From contig DASVQA010000001.1 in NCBI GenBank assembly GCA_036389375.1, forward strand, positions 1-61,852: a DNA stretch of 61,852 bases, written 5' to 3'. This DNA is from QHXQ01 sp036389375. GTDB taxonomy: Bacteria > Acidobacteriota > Blastocatellia > Pyrinomonadales > Pyrinomonadaceae. Made by a program: the position numbers and the translations under genes. The notes under the pieces were generated by a model. The model did not search any database, was not told the DNA's origin, and worked only from the letters and a program-made list of their open reading frames with translations. Shown here piece after piece: positions 52,165 to 60,286 of the stretch (position 1 is its first letter; each line of letters opens with the position of its first letter).

Positions 52165-53577
52165 TCAGGCGAGCGGCGGCCGGCGCTTGTGCCAGTCGGT
52201 CGCTTGCTGATAACGCACGGCCACGTCAACCAGTAAATCTTCGCTCCAAGCCGGGCCGACAAGTTGCAGTCCGGTCGGCAAGCCTTCGACGCCGAAGCCG
52301 TTCGGCACGGAGATGGCGGGCACGCCGACGGCGTTGGCCGCGCCGATGGGCGAAGCGGCACTGACGCCGGGCCACGCCTCGCCGAAACTCTTGTTAAGCG
52401 GGTTCGCTACGGTCGCGCGCGACGGCGCAACGAGCAGATCGTATTGCTTGAACATGTCGGCCCACGCGCGGCGCATGGGCGCGCGCAGGCGCATCGCGTG
52501 GATGTAGTCAACGGCCGGCACAAGCATCATCGCGTAGCCGCCGATGCGGTCTTCGGGCACGGCCAAATCTTTCACGCGCCCCGATTCAATCAGATCACGG
52601 AACGCGCTCGCGCCTTCGGCATCAACAATCGTGCCCACCACTGCGCCGTAAGGAAAATCCGGCAGCTTCACGTCCATCGTCACCTGCGTCGTCTGCTTCA
52701 GCCACTCGAGCGACGCAAGAAAGTTGTCGCGCACCTCTTTTTGCGCCTTCTCAAAAGAGTCTTTCAAGACGGCGACGCGGAGCTTGCGTCTGGGCGGACG
52801 CACGGGCACGGGCGGCGGATAACGGAACGGCCGATTATGCGAGGTCGGGTCGAGCGCGTCGTAGCCGGCGATGGCGGCGAGCACGTAGCCGCAGTCGGCC
52901 GCGGAGCGACACATGGGGCCGAGTTTGTCGAGCGTCCACGCGAGCGCCATCGCGCCGTGCCGCGAGACGCGCCCGTAGGTTGGTCTGAGACCGGAGACGC
53001 CGCAGAAGGCCGCGGGCGTGATGATCGAGCCGGAGGTTTCCGAACCGATGGCGAAGGCGACGAGTGCGGCGGCGACGGCCGCGCCCGGCCCCGACGAAGA
53101 ACCGCCGCTCCAATAGTCCGTGTTCCACGGCGTGCGCCCCGCGCCGGTCAGGCTCGCTTCGGCGTGCGAGTAGCCCATGCCGCCCGCGAGTTCGACCATC
53201 GCCAGCTTAGCCACGAGGATCGCGCCCGCGTCGCGCAGGCGTTTGACGACCGTCGCATCATAATCGAAGCGCTGATCCTTGTAGGGCGTTGCGCCCCAGG
53301 TGGTGGGCGCGTCGTGTGTGGCGAGCAGGTCTTTTACGCCGAAAGGGATGCCGTGCAGCGGCCCGCGCGCGCGTCCCTGTTTGAGTTCGCGCTCGGCCGT
53401 GCGCGCCTCCCTGAGCGCGCTCTCGCGCATGACGGTGACGACCGCGCCGAGGCGTGGGCCGAATTTTTCGAGGCGCGCGAGGTAGCCTTCCGTCAGTTCG
53501 ACGGGCGAGAGCTTCCGGGCGCGCAGTTGCGCGCCGAGTTCGGCGATTGAAGCGAAGAAGATGTCGTCGGTGAGCAT
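52165..53577 (-). CDS. Amidase signature family enzyme
   Basis: The 470-residue hydrolase has a Ser-cisSer-Lys triad: Lys in PFGVKDLLATH (near 80), cis-Ser in SGGSSSGPGAAVAAAL (near 157) and nucleophile Ser in GSETSGSIITPAAFCG (near 180). Typical members read G-x-D-T-G-G-S-I, so GSETSGSI is a mild variant. It could be a GatA-like, aryl- or indoleacetamide amidase; no GatB/GatC lies nearby, so the tRNA role is unlikely. It starts 31 bp after the small Tat protein gene. No signal peptide is visible at its own N-terminus. Confidence 0.9.
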   Translation of the reverse strand: MLTDDIFFASIAELGAQLRARKLSPVELTEGYLARLEKFGPRLGAVVTVMRESALREARTAERELKQGRARGPLHGIPFGVKDLLATHDAPTTWGATPYKDQRFDYDATVVKRLRDAGAILVAKLAMVELAGGMGYSHAEASLTGAGRTPWNTDYWSGGSSSGPGAAVAAALVAFAIGSETSGSIITPAAFCGVSGLRPTYGRVSRHGAMALAWTLDKLGPMCRSAADCGYVLAAIAGYDALDPTSHNRPFRYPPPVPVRPPRRKLRVAVLKDSFEKAQKEVRDNFLASLEWLKQTTQVTMDVKLPDFPYGAVVGTIVDAEGASAFRDLIESGRVKDLAVPEDRIGGYAMMLVPAVDYIHAMRLRAPMRRAWADMFKQYDLLVAPSRATVANPLNKSFGEAWPGVSAASPIGAANAVGVPAISVPNGFGVEGLPTGLQLVGPAWSEDLLVDVAVRYQQATDWHKRRPPLA

Positions 53578-53608
53578 AAGGTTTGCGACTCCGGCGCGGG
53601 CGCGTGCG

Positions 53609-53986
53609 TCAGGCGTTGAAGATGAAATCCGGCTCGTCGCCGTTCTGCAACTTCGCGTTGCGCAGGGCGTCGCCGCGCGCGACCTTGCCGGCGACGCTGC
53701 GCCGGACGCGCGTGAGTTCGTCGGCCGTCAGGCGTTCGCCAAAGCGCGCGCGGGCCACTTCGCCGTAAGCTTCGGCGACGGGCGAGGGCGGCTGCGGCGT
53801 CGGCGTGGGCTGCGGGTTGGGCGGCGCGGCCGGCTCTTTCGTCGCGGGCGGCGTCTGTGCGTGCGCGCCGTCTGCGATGCCGGCGGCGACGAGCGGAGCG
53901 GCGGCGATGGCGCTGGCGACCGCTTTGGTGAAACGGCGGCGCGCAGGGTCTACGGTGGACACGCGGGCGCGAGACTGCTTGCTCAT
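53609..53986 (-). CDS. Small Tat-exported protein upstream of amidase
   Basis: The 125-residue product has a twin-arginine signal DPARRRFTKAVASAIAAAPLVAAG, a Pro-rich linker (PPATKEPAAPPNPQPTPTPQPPSP), then a compact acidic/basic domain (VAEAYGEVARARFGERLTADELTRVRRSVAGKVARGDALRNAKLQNGDEPDFIFNA). The ending NGDEPDF is distinctive. It looks like a small companion exported with, or regulating, the amidase that follows 31 bp downstream. ATG at 53986 is chosen; upstream codons to 54058 add no signal. Function unknown. Confidence 0.6.
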   Translation of the reverse strand: MSKQSRARVSTVDPARRRFTKAVASAIAAAPLVAAGIADGAHAQTPPATKEPAAPPNPQPTPTPQPPSPVAEAYGEVARARFGERLTADELTRVRRSVAGKVARGDALRNAKLQNGDEPDFIFNA

Positions 53987-54112
53987 ATTCACTTCACGTT
54001 GGAGTTTGGGATCGGACTTGCGAGGCGAAGCTATATCACGTGAGCGGGCGCGGCGCAAACTGTTTTAAGTTCACGCCGCGCCCCTGAACGCGCAACTGAC
54101 GATTCTGTTCGC

Positions 54113-55900
54113 TTACCTGCGCGCGCTCTGTGCCGAGAGCATCTGCGCGGTCTCGACGAGTTTGACGAACTCCGTGCGGTAGCCCTGCGGGTCTGGCCCC
54201 GTGGCATTGCGTGCGAGCCATGCGACGCCGTTAAAATCGGCCGCGCCCTTGTACTGCGAGTCGCGCAGGAGCAGACCGAAGGCGGCGACCGCCGACGAGA
54301 AGCGGAAGTTGGCGGACGCCTGTTGCCACGCGCCGCTCGCATCGGCGACGCCGACGCTCAGCAACTTGCTCTCGTTCGCCGCAGGCTCTTTGTAGCGCAG
54401 CTTGATCGTCAACAGTTCGTCGCTCTGCGCGCGGGCCGACGCTTGCGCCGGTTGTTGATATTTCAAAGGATCGACGCCGGGATTCGACCATGCCTGCCCG
54501 GCCGGCACGACTTCGTAGAGCGCCGTGACGGTGTGGCCAGCACCGATCTCGCCCGCGTCCTTCGTGTCGTCGTTGAAATCCTCGTCGCGGAGCAGGCGGT
54601 TCTCGTAGCCGATCAGACGATAAGCGGCGGCCTTGGCGGGATTGAACTCAAGTTGCAGTTTCACGTCTTTGGCAATCGTGGCCAGCGTGCCGCCGAGTTG
54701 TTGCCCCAAGACTTTGCGCGCTTCGTCGGCGGTGTCAATGTAGGCGTAGTTGCCGTTGCCCTTGTCGGCGAGTTGCTCCATCGTCGCATCTTTGACGTTG
54801 CCTGTGCCGAAGCCGAGCACGGAGAGGAACACGCCCGTCTGTCGTTTCTCTTCAATCAGCCGGACGAGATCGCCTTCGCTCGTCGTGCCCACGTTGAAGT
54901 CGCCGTCCGTGGCGAGGATGACGCGGTTGATGCCACCCTGTATGAAGTGTTCGGCGGCGACCTTGTAAGCGAGTTGAATGCCTGCGCCGCCGTTGGTCGA
55001 GCCACCGGCTTCGAGACGGTCGAGCGCGGCCAGAATTTCGCCCTTGCGGTCGCCCGGCGTCGCATCGAGGACAAGCCCGCTGTTGCCGGCATAGACGACG
55101 ATGCCGACGCGGTCGCGCGCCGTCAGTTGTTCCGCCAGCATGCTCAGCGCAGATTTAACCAGCGGCAGCTTGTTCTGATCCATCATCGAGCCGGACACAT
55201 CTATCAGGAAGACGAGGTTCGCGGGCGGCAGTTGCGCGCGGTCGAGGCGGCGGCCTTGCAGCCCGACGTGCAGCAAGCGGTGCGCGCTGTTCCATGGGCA
55301 CTGCGCCACTTCGGTCGTGACGGAGAAGGGCACGTCGCCGACGGGCTGCGGGTAGTCGTAGGAGAAATAGTTGATCAACTCTTCGATGCGGACGGCGTCC
55401 TTCGGCGGTAGCTGACCGTCGCGCAGGAAGCGACGCGTGTTGCTGTAGCTGGCGGTGTCCACGTCAATCGAGAAGGTGGAGAGCGGCGCACGCGTCACGT
55501 CGAGGAAAGGGTTCTCGACGATGTGACGGTAGCTTTCAGTGTTCCACCCCGGCTCCGCTTTGGCGCGCTCCGCCTGAAGCGGCTCGACCGTGCCGGGCGC
55601 GTTGGGCTGGGCCACCGGCGCATTGGCGTCCTTGTTATCGTAAGCGACCCCTTGATTCACGTTGGCAGTAGTGGTGGTCGTCGAGCCGAGCGTGGGCTGC
55701 TGCTGGGCCACCTGATTGTGGCCCGCGTTGGACTGCTCGGCCGGATTGCGCGCGCCCTCGCGGACGCAGGCCGTAGAGAGCAATAAAGCGGCCGTGATCA
55801 GGAGCGCGAGCGGGCGCGCAAACGCTTGACGGCCGAAGCGGCGGCGCATTGACGTGGGCTGCGAATGGGTACGGGCGGCGTGCGGTGCGGTGTGACGCAT
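54113..55900 (-). CDS. YfbK-type von Willebrand factor A lipoprotein
   Basis: The 595-residue lipoprotein has the signal FARPLALLITAALLLSTACVREG (lipobox LSTAC). A Thr-rich region is followed by the YfbK N-terminal domain (NPFLDVTRAPLSTFSIDVDTASYSNTRRFL...AVRIEELINYFSYDYPQP), a VWA domain with MIDAS D-x-S-x-S in FLIDVSGSMMDQNKLPLVK (near 235) and a distal Asp in LATDGDFNVG, and the YfbK C-terminal domain to KLVETAQMLSAQ. The start is fixed by GCAGGAGGACTTATG, an unusually good ribosome site. Family members probably scaffold envelope complexes through metal-dependent contacts. Confidence 0.92.
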   Translation of the reverse strand: MRHTAPHAARTHSQPTSMRRRFGRQAFARPLALLITAALLLSTACVREGARNPAEQSNAGHNQVAQQQPTLGSTTTTTANVNQGVAYDNKDANAPVAQPNAPGTVEPLQAERAKAEPGWNTESYRHIVENPFLDVTRAPLSTFSIDVDTASYSNTRRFLRDGQLPPKDAVRIEELINYFSYDYPQPVGDVPFSVTTEVAQCPWNSAHRLLHVGLQGRRLDRAQLPPANLVFLIDVSGSMMDQNKLPLVKSALSMLAEQLTARDRVGIVVYAGNSGLVLDATPGDRKGEILAALDRLEAGGSTNGGAGIQLAYKVAAEHFIQGGINRVILATDGDFNVGTTSEGDLVRLIEEKRQTGVFLSVLGFGTGNVKDATMEQLADKGNGNYAYIDTADEARKVLGQQLGGTLATIAKDVKLQLEFNPAKAAAYRLIGYENRLLRDEDFNDDTKDAGEIGAGHTVTALYEVVPAGQAWSNPGVDPLKYQQPAQASARAQSDELLTIKLRYKEPAANESKLLSVGVADASGAWQQASANFRFSSAVAAFGLLLRDSQYKGAADFNGVAWLARNATGPDPQGYRTEFVKLVETAQMLSAQSARR

Positions 55901-56027
55901 AAGTCCTCCTGCGGTGTCTCGGTGACTTTGGCAACAACTTCCGTTCTGCACCTTGAATGCAGACGGTCGTTGAAACTTGCACACGCACCGCAGGCGGGAG
56001 GGCAAAAACTACGTTCCGTCGGCGCTG

Positions 56028-56573
56028 CTATTCGAGCGCCACGACGACCGGCGCAGCGCCGGACAGATCGTAGTTCAATAAACTATCAGGCAGCCGGGCG
56101 GCTGCCGCCGACTCGGTCGAGACATTAAAGCGCGCGTAGAGGTTGTACTTGATCGCTTTGCGGTCGTCCACGCAGGCCGCGCAGTCGGTCGTCAAGTTGA
56201 GCAGCACATGGTTGGCGTGCGCGAAGGGCGCGCGCACCTCGACCGGGTTGCCGGCCCAGACTTGGCCGGGCGCGTCGGGCGAGAAGAAGTAAGCCCAGAC
56301 CCATATGCGTTCCGGCGCAGCCTCCGCCACCTGCCCGCGCCCTACCGTCAACTTCATGTAGACCCGGCGCTCATTGCGATGCAACACGATGAACTGCGGC
56401 GCGACCTTGAGCGTCTGCCACCCGGCCACATCGCGCACAACCGGCGGGGCGGGCACGGACGCAACACGCACCCCACCGCCCGGCGGGACGATGAAGATGC
56501 GGCTCACGAACAGCGCCAGCACGAGCGTGCTGAGAAAGACGGTCAGACGGGCGAGAGCCTTCCATGCGTTCAT
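56028..56573 (-). CDS. Unknown membrane-anchored protein
   Basis: The 181-residue product has one N-terminal helix (ALARLTVFLSTLVLALFVSRIFIVP, about 6-30) and an extracytoplasmic beta-rich part (LKVAPQFIVLHRNERRVYMKLTVGRGQVAEAAPERIWVWAYFFSPD). CAACVDDRK holds a C-x2-C pair. I do not recognise the family. GGAAGGGG precedes ATG 56573. It lies between the VWA lipoprotein and the DUF1287 gene, on the same strand. Confidence 0.65.
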   Translation of the reverse strand: MNAWKALARLTVFLSTLVLALFVSRIFIVPPGGGVRVASVPAPPVVRDVAGWQTLKVAPQFIVLHRNERRVYMKLTVGRGQVAEAAPERIWVWAYFFSPDAPGQVWAGNPVEVRAPFAHANHVLLNLTTDCAACVDDRKAIKYNLYARFNVSTESAAAARLPDSLLNYDLSGAAPVVVALE

Positions 56574-56685
56574 TGTTTTATCCCCTTCCGAACCTGCGAG
56601 TCTGCGCCTGCTTGGCCCTTGAACGCGCAAGCCTACCGGAAGTTGCGCGCCAAAAGTTTGCGCGCCGCTTGAGCGCCCGTCGCGC

Positions 56686-57447
56686 CTAGTCTTGCGCCGC
56701 GCCCGTCGGGCTGTTGCGGCCCGGCGCGCGGACAGGTTTCATGGCCGGGTTTGGCGGGGGTGGCGGCCCCGTGTAGCGGTAGTGTCCCGTGATCTGCCAC
56801 GCGAACAGCACGTCCTGAATCTGCGGGCCGGCCCCGATGTTGTGCATGATCTGATAGCGCGCCGCGTCTTCGTCCGAGGGCACGTCAACGACGATGCCGA
56901 TGTGCGTCTGCCCGCCGCTTAAATCCCACGTCACGATGTCGCCGGGCGCGTAGTCGGCCGCGTTTGTTGTGACGGGCAGTTGTGCGCCTTTACGCGCGAA
57001 GAAGGTCATCAGGTTGGGCACGCGGCGGTGGTCTATGTTCGCATCAGGGCGCGCAAGCCCGAAGCGTTGCGGGTAGACGGCGAAGTGCGCCTGCATGTCT
57101 TCATGCACCTCTTGCTGCAAATCAACCCCGACGGCGCGATAGGCGCGCACGACCTCGCCCGTACACGCACCGCGATCTGCGGGCACGTCGCCGCCCGGAT
57201 AAGCGATCTGGTAGTAGCCGCCGTCGTACTGCACGCGATGGCTCGGCCGCTCGACGGCCGCCGCGACCAACTGTTCGAGCACGGGCGACGCATAGACGGG
57301 TTTCGGCGCGACGCGCGCGGGCGCGCTCTGCGTGCGGCCGGTCGTGCGGGCGGCATCTGCGCGTGTGCGCTTGCAGGCGACGCTCGCGGCGACGACTAGA
57401 GCAGCCAGCGCACAGTAAGCACAGAGACGAAGCAGATGCAGGCGCAT
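56686..57447 (-). CDS. DUF1287 lipoprotein (NlpC/P60-like fold)
   Basis: The 253-residue product has a lipoprotein signal ending VAASVAC. The DUF1287 core has YPGGDVPADRGACTGEVVRAYRAVGVDLQQEVHEDM with Cys, HRRVPNLMTFFARKG, and GDIVTWDLSGGQTHIGIVVDV with His. The Cys-His pair suits a papain-like peptidase or amidase acting on peptidoglycan. DUF1287 is widespread and uncharacterised. A Pro-rich tail (TGPPPPPNPAMKPV) ends it. ATG at 57447 is preferred over the long upstream frame. Confidence 0.82.
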   Translation of the reverse strand: MRLHLLRLCAYCALAALVVAASVACKRTRADAARTTGRTQSAPARVAPKPVYASPVLEQLVAAAVERPSHRVQYDGGYYQIAYPGGDVPADRGACTGEVVRAYRAVGVDLQQEVHEDMQAHFAVYPQRFGLARPDANIDHRRVPNLMTFFARKGAQLPVTTNAADYAPGDIVTWDLSGGQTHIGIVVDVPSDEDAARYQIMHNIGAGPQIQDVLFAWQITGHYRYTGPPPPPNPAMKPVRAPGRNSPTGAAQD

Positions 57448-57485
57448 GGACTCATGTTCGCGCCGTAACTCAGAGGGGGCGCGGC

Positions 57486-57932
57486 CTATGGTTGCTTGGA
57501 TTGCTTGGCCTCGCAGAACTGTTGCACCTGCGTGAAGAGTTGGGTGCAATAAGTGTCGGCGGCGAGACCGGCCTCGCGGCATTTCTGCTGCTGCCACGCG
57601 ACGGTCTTCATAAACTCAGTGCGGCCGGGCACGGCGCTGCAAAAGCCGGGCACGGCGCGGCTCGCTTCCAGACACGAGCGCAGGAACAGATTGTGACTGA
57701 TGGCCGCACCGAAACTCTGTTCGCGTTTGGCGCGCGCGACGGCTTCGCTAACGCAGCCCTCGTTGTCCGTCTGCCGGCCGAAGTTGCGTCCATCGTCGAG
57801 CGCGTGCTTGCCGGACTCGATAAACTCCTGACTGTGATACTTCCACCAATAGACGCCCACGCCGATGCCCACGCCTGCCAGCACCAAGAGACAGACGCCG
57901 ATGATCAGGATCACTTTTAAGGCTGTTCGCAC
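57486..57932 (-). CDS. Unknown single-helix membrane protein
   Basis: The 148-residue product begins at GTG 57932, with GAGGTG 4 bases before. One helix (VILIIGVCLLVLAGVGIGVGVYW, about 7-29) leads into a helical C-terminal domain with four to six Cys (NEGCVSEAVARAK, FLRSCLEASRAVPGFC, CREAGLAADTYC, QQFCEAK) that could form disulfides outside the membrane. Family not recognised. It precedes DUF1287 by 38 bp. Confidence 0.65.
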   Translation of the reverse strand: MRTALKVILIIGVCLLVLAGVGIGVGVYWWKYHSQEFIESGKHALDDGRNFGRQTDNEGCVSEAVARAKREQSFGAAISHNLFLRSCLEASRAVPGFCSAVPGRTEFMKTVAWQQQKCREAGLAADTYCTQLFTQVQQFCEAKQSKQP

Positions 57933-58127
57933 GTCGCACCTCTGTCTGGGCCGCTGATTCCGCCAGAGTCCGTGCGGGCGAGCGTAGCGCCAAACGTGCG
58001 CCGGATGCAATAAGATTTTGGCGCGCGCTGACTGCCGCTCTGTTAAGCGGCCCGAGTGGCAGAACGCCGACCGCGAGTTGGCGCGACCGGCGTGAGCTTA
58101 GCGACGGAACGTGGGTTGAAGTTGAAG

Positions 58128-60209
58128 TTAGTGCGCCAGTTCGGACTGTGCGGGCAGCACATCGGTCAGATTTATGTCTGGTTGGCTGTAGATGAGTCGC
58201 ACCGGAAGCATCTGGTCGTCGGTCTGCGGGCGGGCGGCGAGCGCCGCCGCAAAGAGCCGCACGGCTGCTTCGAGCAGGCACTGCTCTGCGCTGCCGTACT
58301 CTGTCAGCGTCGTGGCGTAGAGCGTGAGCGCGCCCTGCACTTCATCGGCCTGCGCGATAGGGCAGGCGGCGAGCGTGCGATAGGCGGCGAAGTGCGGGAC
58401 GAGCGTCGGCGGCAGGTCGAGTTTCGGATCGGCGTTGTAGAACGGTTTACGGTTGACGAGCACCCAGCCGGTTACGCCTTCGCCGGGGGTGACGCTGCGC
58501 CCGACGATGAGCGCGTCGTGCGCGCCGCCGGCATGCGTCACTACGTAGTCGCCGGAGTCCGGCGCGACCATCGTCAACGCGCACGTCTCGTAAGGCACAA
58601 GGGTCTGCACCTGTGCGATAAACGCGGCAATAAGTTCGGCGCGGCTCGTTGTCTTATCGAGCGTCTGCGACAGCGCGGTCAGCGCGGCCTGTTGCTCGTT
58701 GGCTAACTTGTGCTCGATGGGCTTAACTGCGCTGGCGGCATCGGTCGCCAGCCCGGCGGCCGGCGGGACGCTGCGCGCGGCTTCAGAGAGTTCCTCTAGT
58801 TGTTCGATGCCGAAGGTCTGCGCGGGGGCTTCGCGGTGCGCGATGATCTCGGCCTCGAACTCCGGCAGGTGCGTGATGAACGTGCCGACGACGCGCGGGT
58901 CGTACTGCGCGCCGCTGCCCTGCATGATCAGGTTGATGGCCTCTTCGCGCGTCAAGCCTTTCCGGTACTGCCGGTCTTCGCGCACCGCATCGAAGCAGTC
59001 CACGACGGACAGGATGCGCGCCGTGAGCGGAATATCTGTGCCCTGCAAACCGTCCGGGTAGCCTTTGCCGTCCCATCGCTCGTGATGATGGCGGACGACG
59101 GGCACAATCGGGTAAGGAAACTCTACGCGGCTGAGTATCTGCGCGCCCACGAGCGTGTGCAGTTTCATCTTGTCGAACTCGGCGGCGGTCAGCTTGCCCG
59201 GCTTGTTCAAGACGTAATCGGGCACGGCGATCTTGCCTACGTCGTGCAGGAGCGCGCCCGCCCGCAACGCTTCGACCTCCGCTTCGGTGCAGCCGAGAAT
59301 ACGCGCGACGCCGGCCGCGTAAATCTGCACGCGCAGCACGTGTTCGTGCGTCACCTCGTCTTTGGCGTTGATGGCGACGGCGAGCGCCTCGATGGTTTCG
59401 CGGTGCGCTTTCTCAATCGCCGTGATGCGCTCCTGCTGCGCCTGTTCGATCAGGTTGATGCTGGCCTGTACGCTGTTGCGAAACTGCCGGTGACCGAGAT
59501 AGAGACCGATAAGCACGGGCGCACCGATCAGGCACGTGATCAGCACGTTGTATTGCAGCGTGATGTAGAGCACGCTCGCCACGGCGCTCGTCGGCAGAAA
59601 ACTCGGCGCGGCCCACACGAAGTTCTGTCGCCATTGGCGCAGCACCGTGTCCTGCTGGCGGAGCGCGAAGAAAGTGGAAACCAACCCGGTATTCACCACG
59701 ATATGCACGAGGTTCGCCACGAGCAGCGCGACCGCAACGGCCGGAAAGCTATGCCCGCGACCCGGCGCGGCCGCGTCGAAGCCGTAGCGGAGCAGCGCGC
59801 CCATCGTCAACGCGCTGGCCGCGCCCACGAGCGACATCATGGCGCATGAGAAGAGATTGCTTGAGAGGCGACGGATGGCGCGGCGCGACGAGACCAAGCC
59901 TTCCAGTCCGGCGAGCAGGATCGCGGGCGGCAGCCCGTACCAGCAGGCGACTAAGAGAACAATCGCGTCCGACGGCGTGAAGGTAACTTTCTCCTGCGTG
60001 AATTTCAGCCCCGCCGGCAGGGGGAAGATGTTCGGGAAGAGACTGGCGCAGACGACCAAAGGGACGAGCGCCAGAAAGATCATCTGCGCGCGCGGCGTGT
60101 AGTCGAGCACTAACACGACGAGGGCCGCGAGCCATAGTGCGAGACCCATGGCCGTGACCGCCGCTTGATAGGCGATGCGCTGCTGCTTCGTCGTCTGCTG
60201 TTCGATCAT
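58128..60209 (-). CDS. Membrane HD-GYP domain protein with GAF-like C-terminus
   Basis: The 693-residue protein is predicted to degrade c-di-GMP. Seven or eight N-terminal helices (about 12-290) form a membrane sensor. The HD-GYP domain has HEHVLRVQIYAAGVAR, LLHDVGKIAVPD (HD near 322-323), HTLVGAQIL, HHHERWDGKGYPDGL (GYP near 384-388) and SVVDCFDAV, all intact. A GAF-like region (about 500-680) follows, with VPYETCALTMVAPDSGDYVVTHAGG and TGWVLVNRKPFYN. The start codon at 60209 lacks a clear Shine-Dalgarno. It lies 77 bp after the S8 peptidase gene. Confidence 0.9.
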   Translation of the reverse strand: MIEQQTTKQQRIAYQAAVTAMGLALWLAALVVLVLDYTPRAQMIFLALVPLVVCASLFPNIFPLPAGLKFTQEKVTFTPSDAIVLLVACWYGLPPAILLAGLEGLVSSRRAIRRLSSNLFSCAMMSLVGAASALTMGALLRYGFDAAAPGRGHSFPAVAVALLVANLVHIVVNTGLVSTFFALRQQDTVLRQWRQNFVWAAPSFLPTSAVASVLYITLQYNVLITCLIGAPVLIGLYLGHRQFRNSVQASINLIEQAQQERITAIEKAHRETIEALAVAINAKDEVTHEHVLRVQIYAAGVARILGCTEAEVEALRAGALLHDVGKIAVPDYVLNKPGKLTAAEFDKMKLHTLVGAQILSRVEFPYPIVPVVRHHHERWDGKGYPDGLQGTDIPLTARILSVVDCFDAVREDRQYRKGLTREEAINLIMQGSGAQYDPRVVGTFITHLPEFEAEIIAHREAPAQTFGIEQLEELSEAARSVPPAAGLATDAASAVKPIEHKLANEQQAALTALSQTLDKTTSRAELIAAFIAQVQTLVPYETCALTMVAPDSGDYVVTHAGGAHDALIVGRSVTPGEGVTGWVLVNRKPFYNADPKLDLPPTLVPHFAAYRTLAACPIAQADEVQGALTLYATTLTEYGSAEQCLLEAAVRLFAAALAARPQTDDQMLPVRLIYSQPDINLTDVLPAQSELAH

Positions 60210-60286
60210 GCGCTTGATAGCTTTCAAGGTGAACGGGCCACAAGACGCGAGGTCACACGCGCGCCTTGTGGCCCTCTTAGTCAGGG

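Noticed and set aside
52264..53550. 428-residue plus-strand frame
   Set aside because: Antisense to the amidase, which carries an intact catalytic triad.
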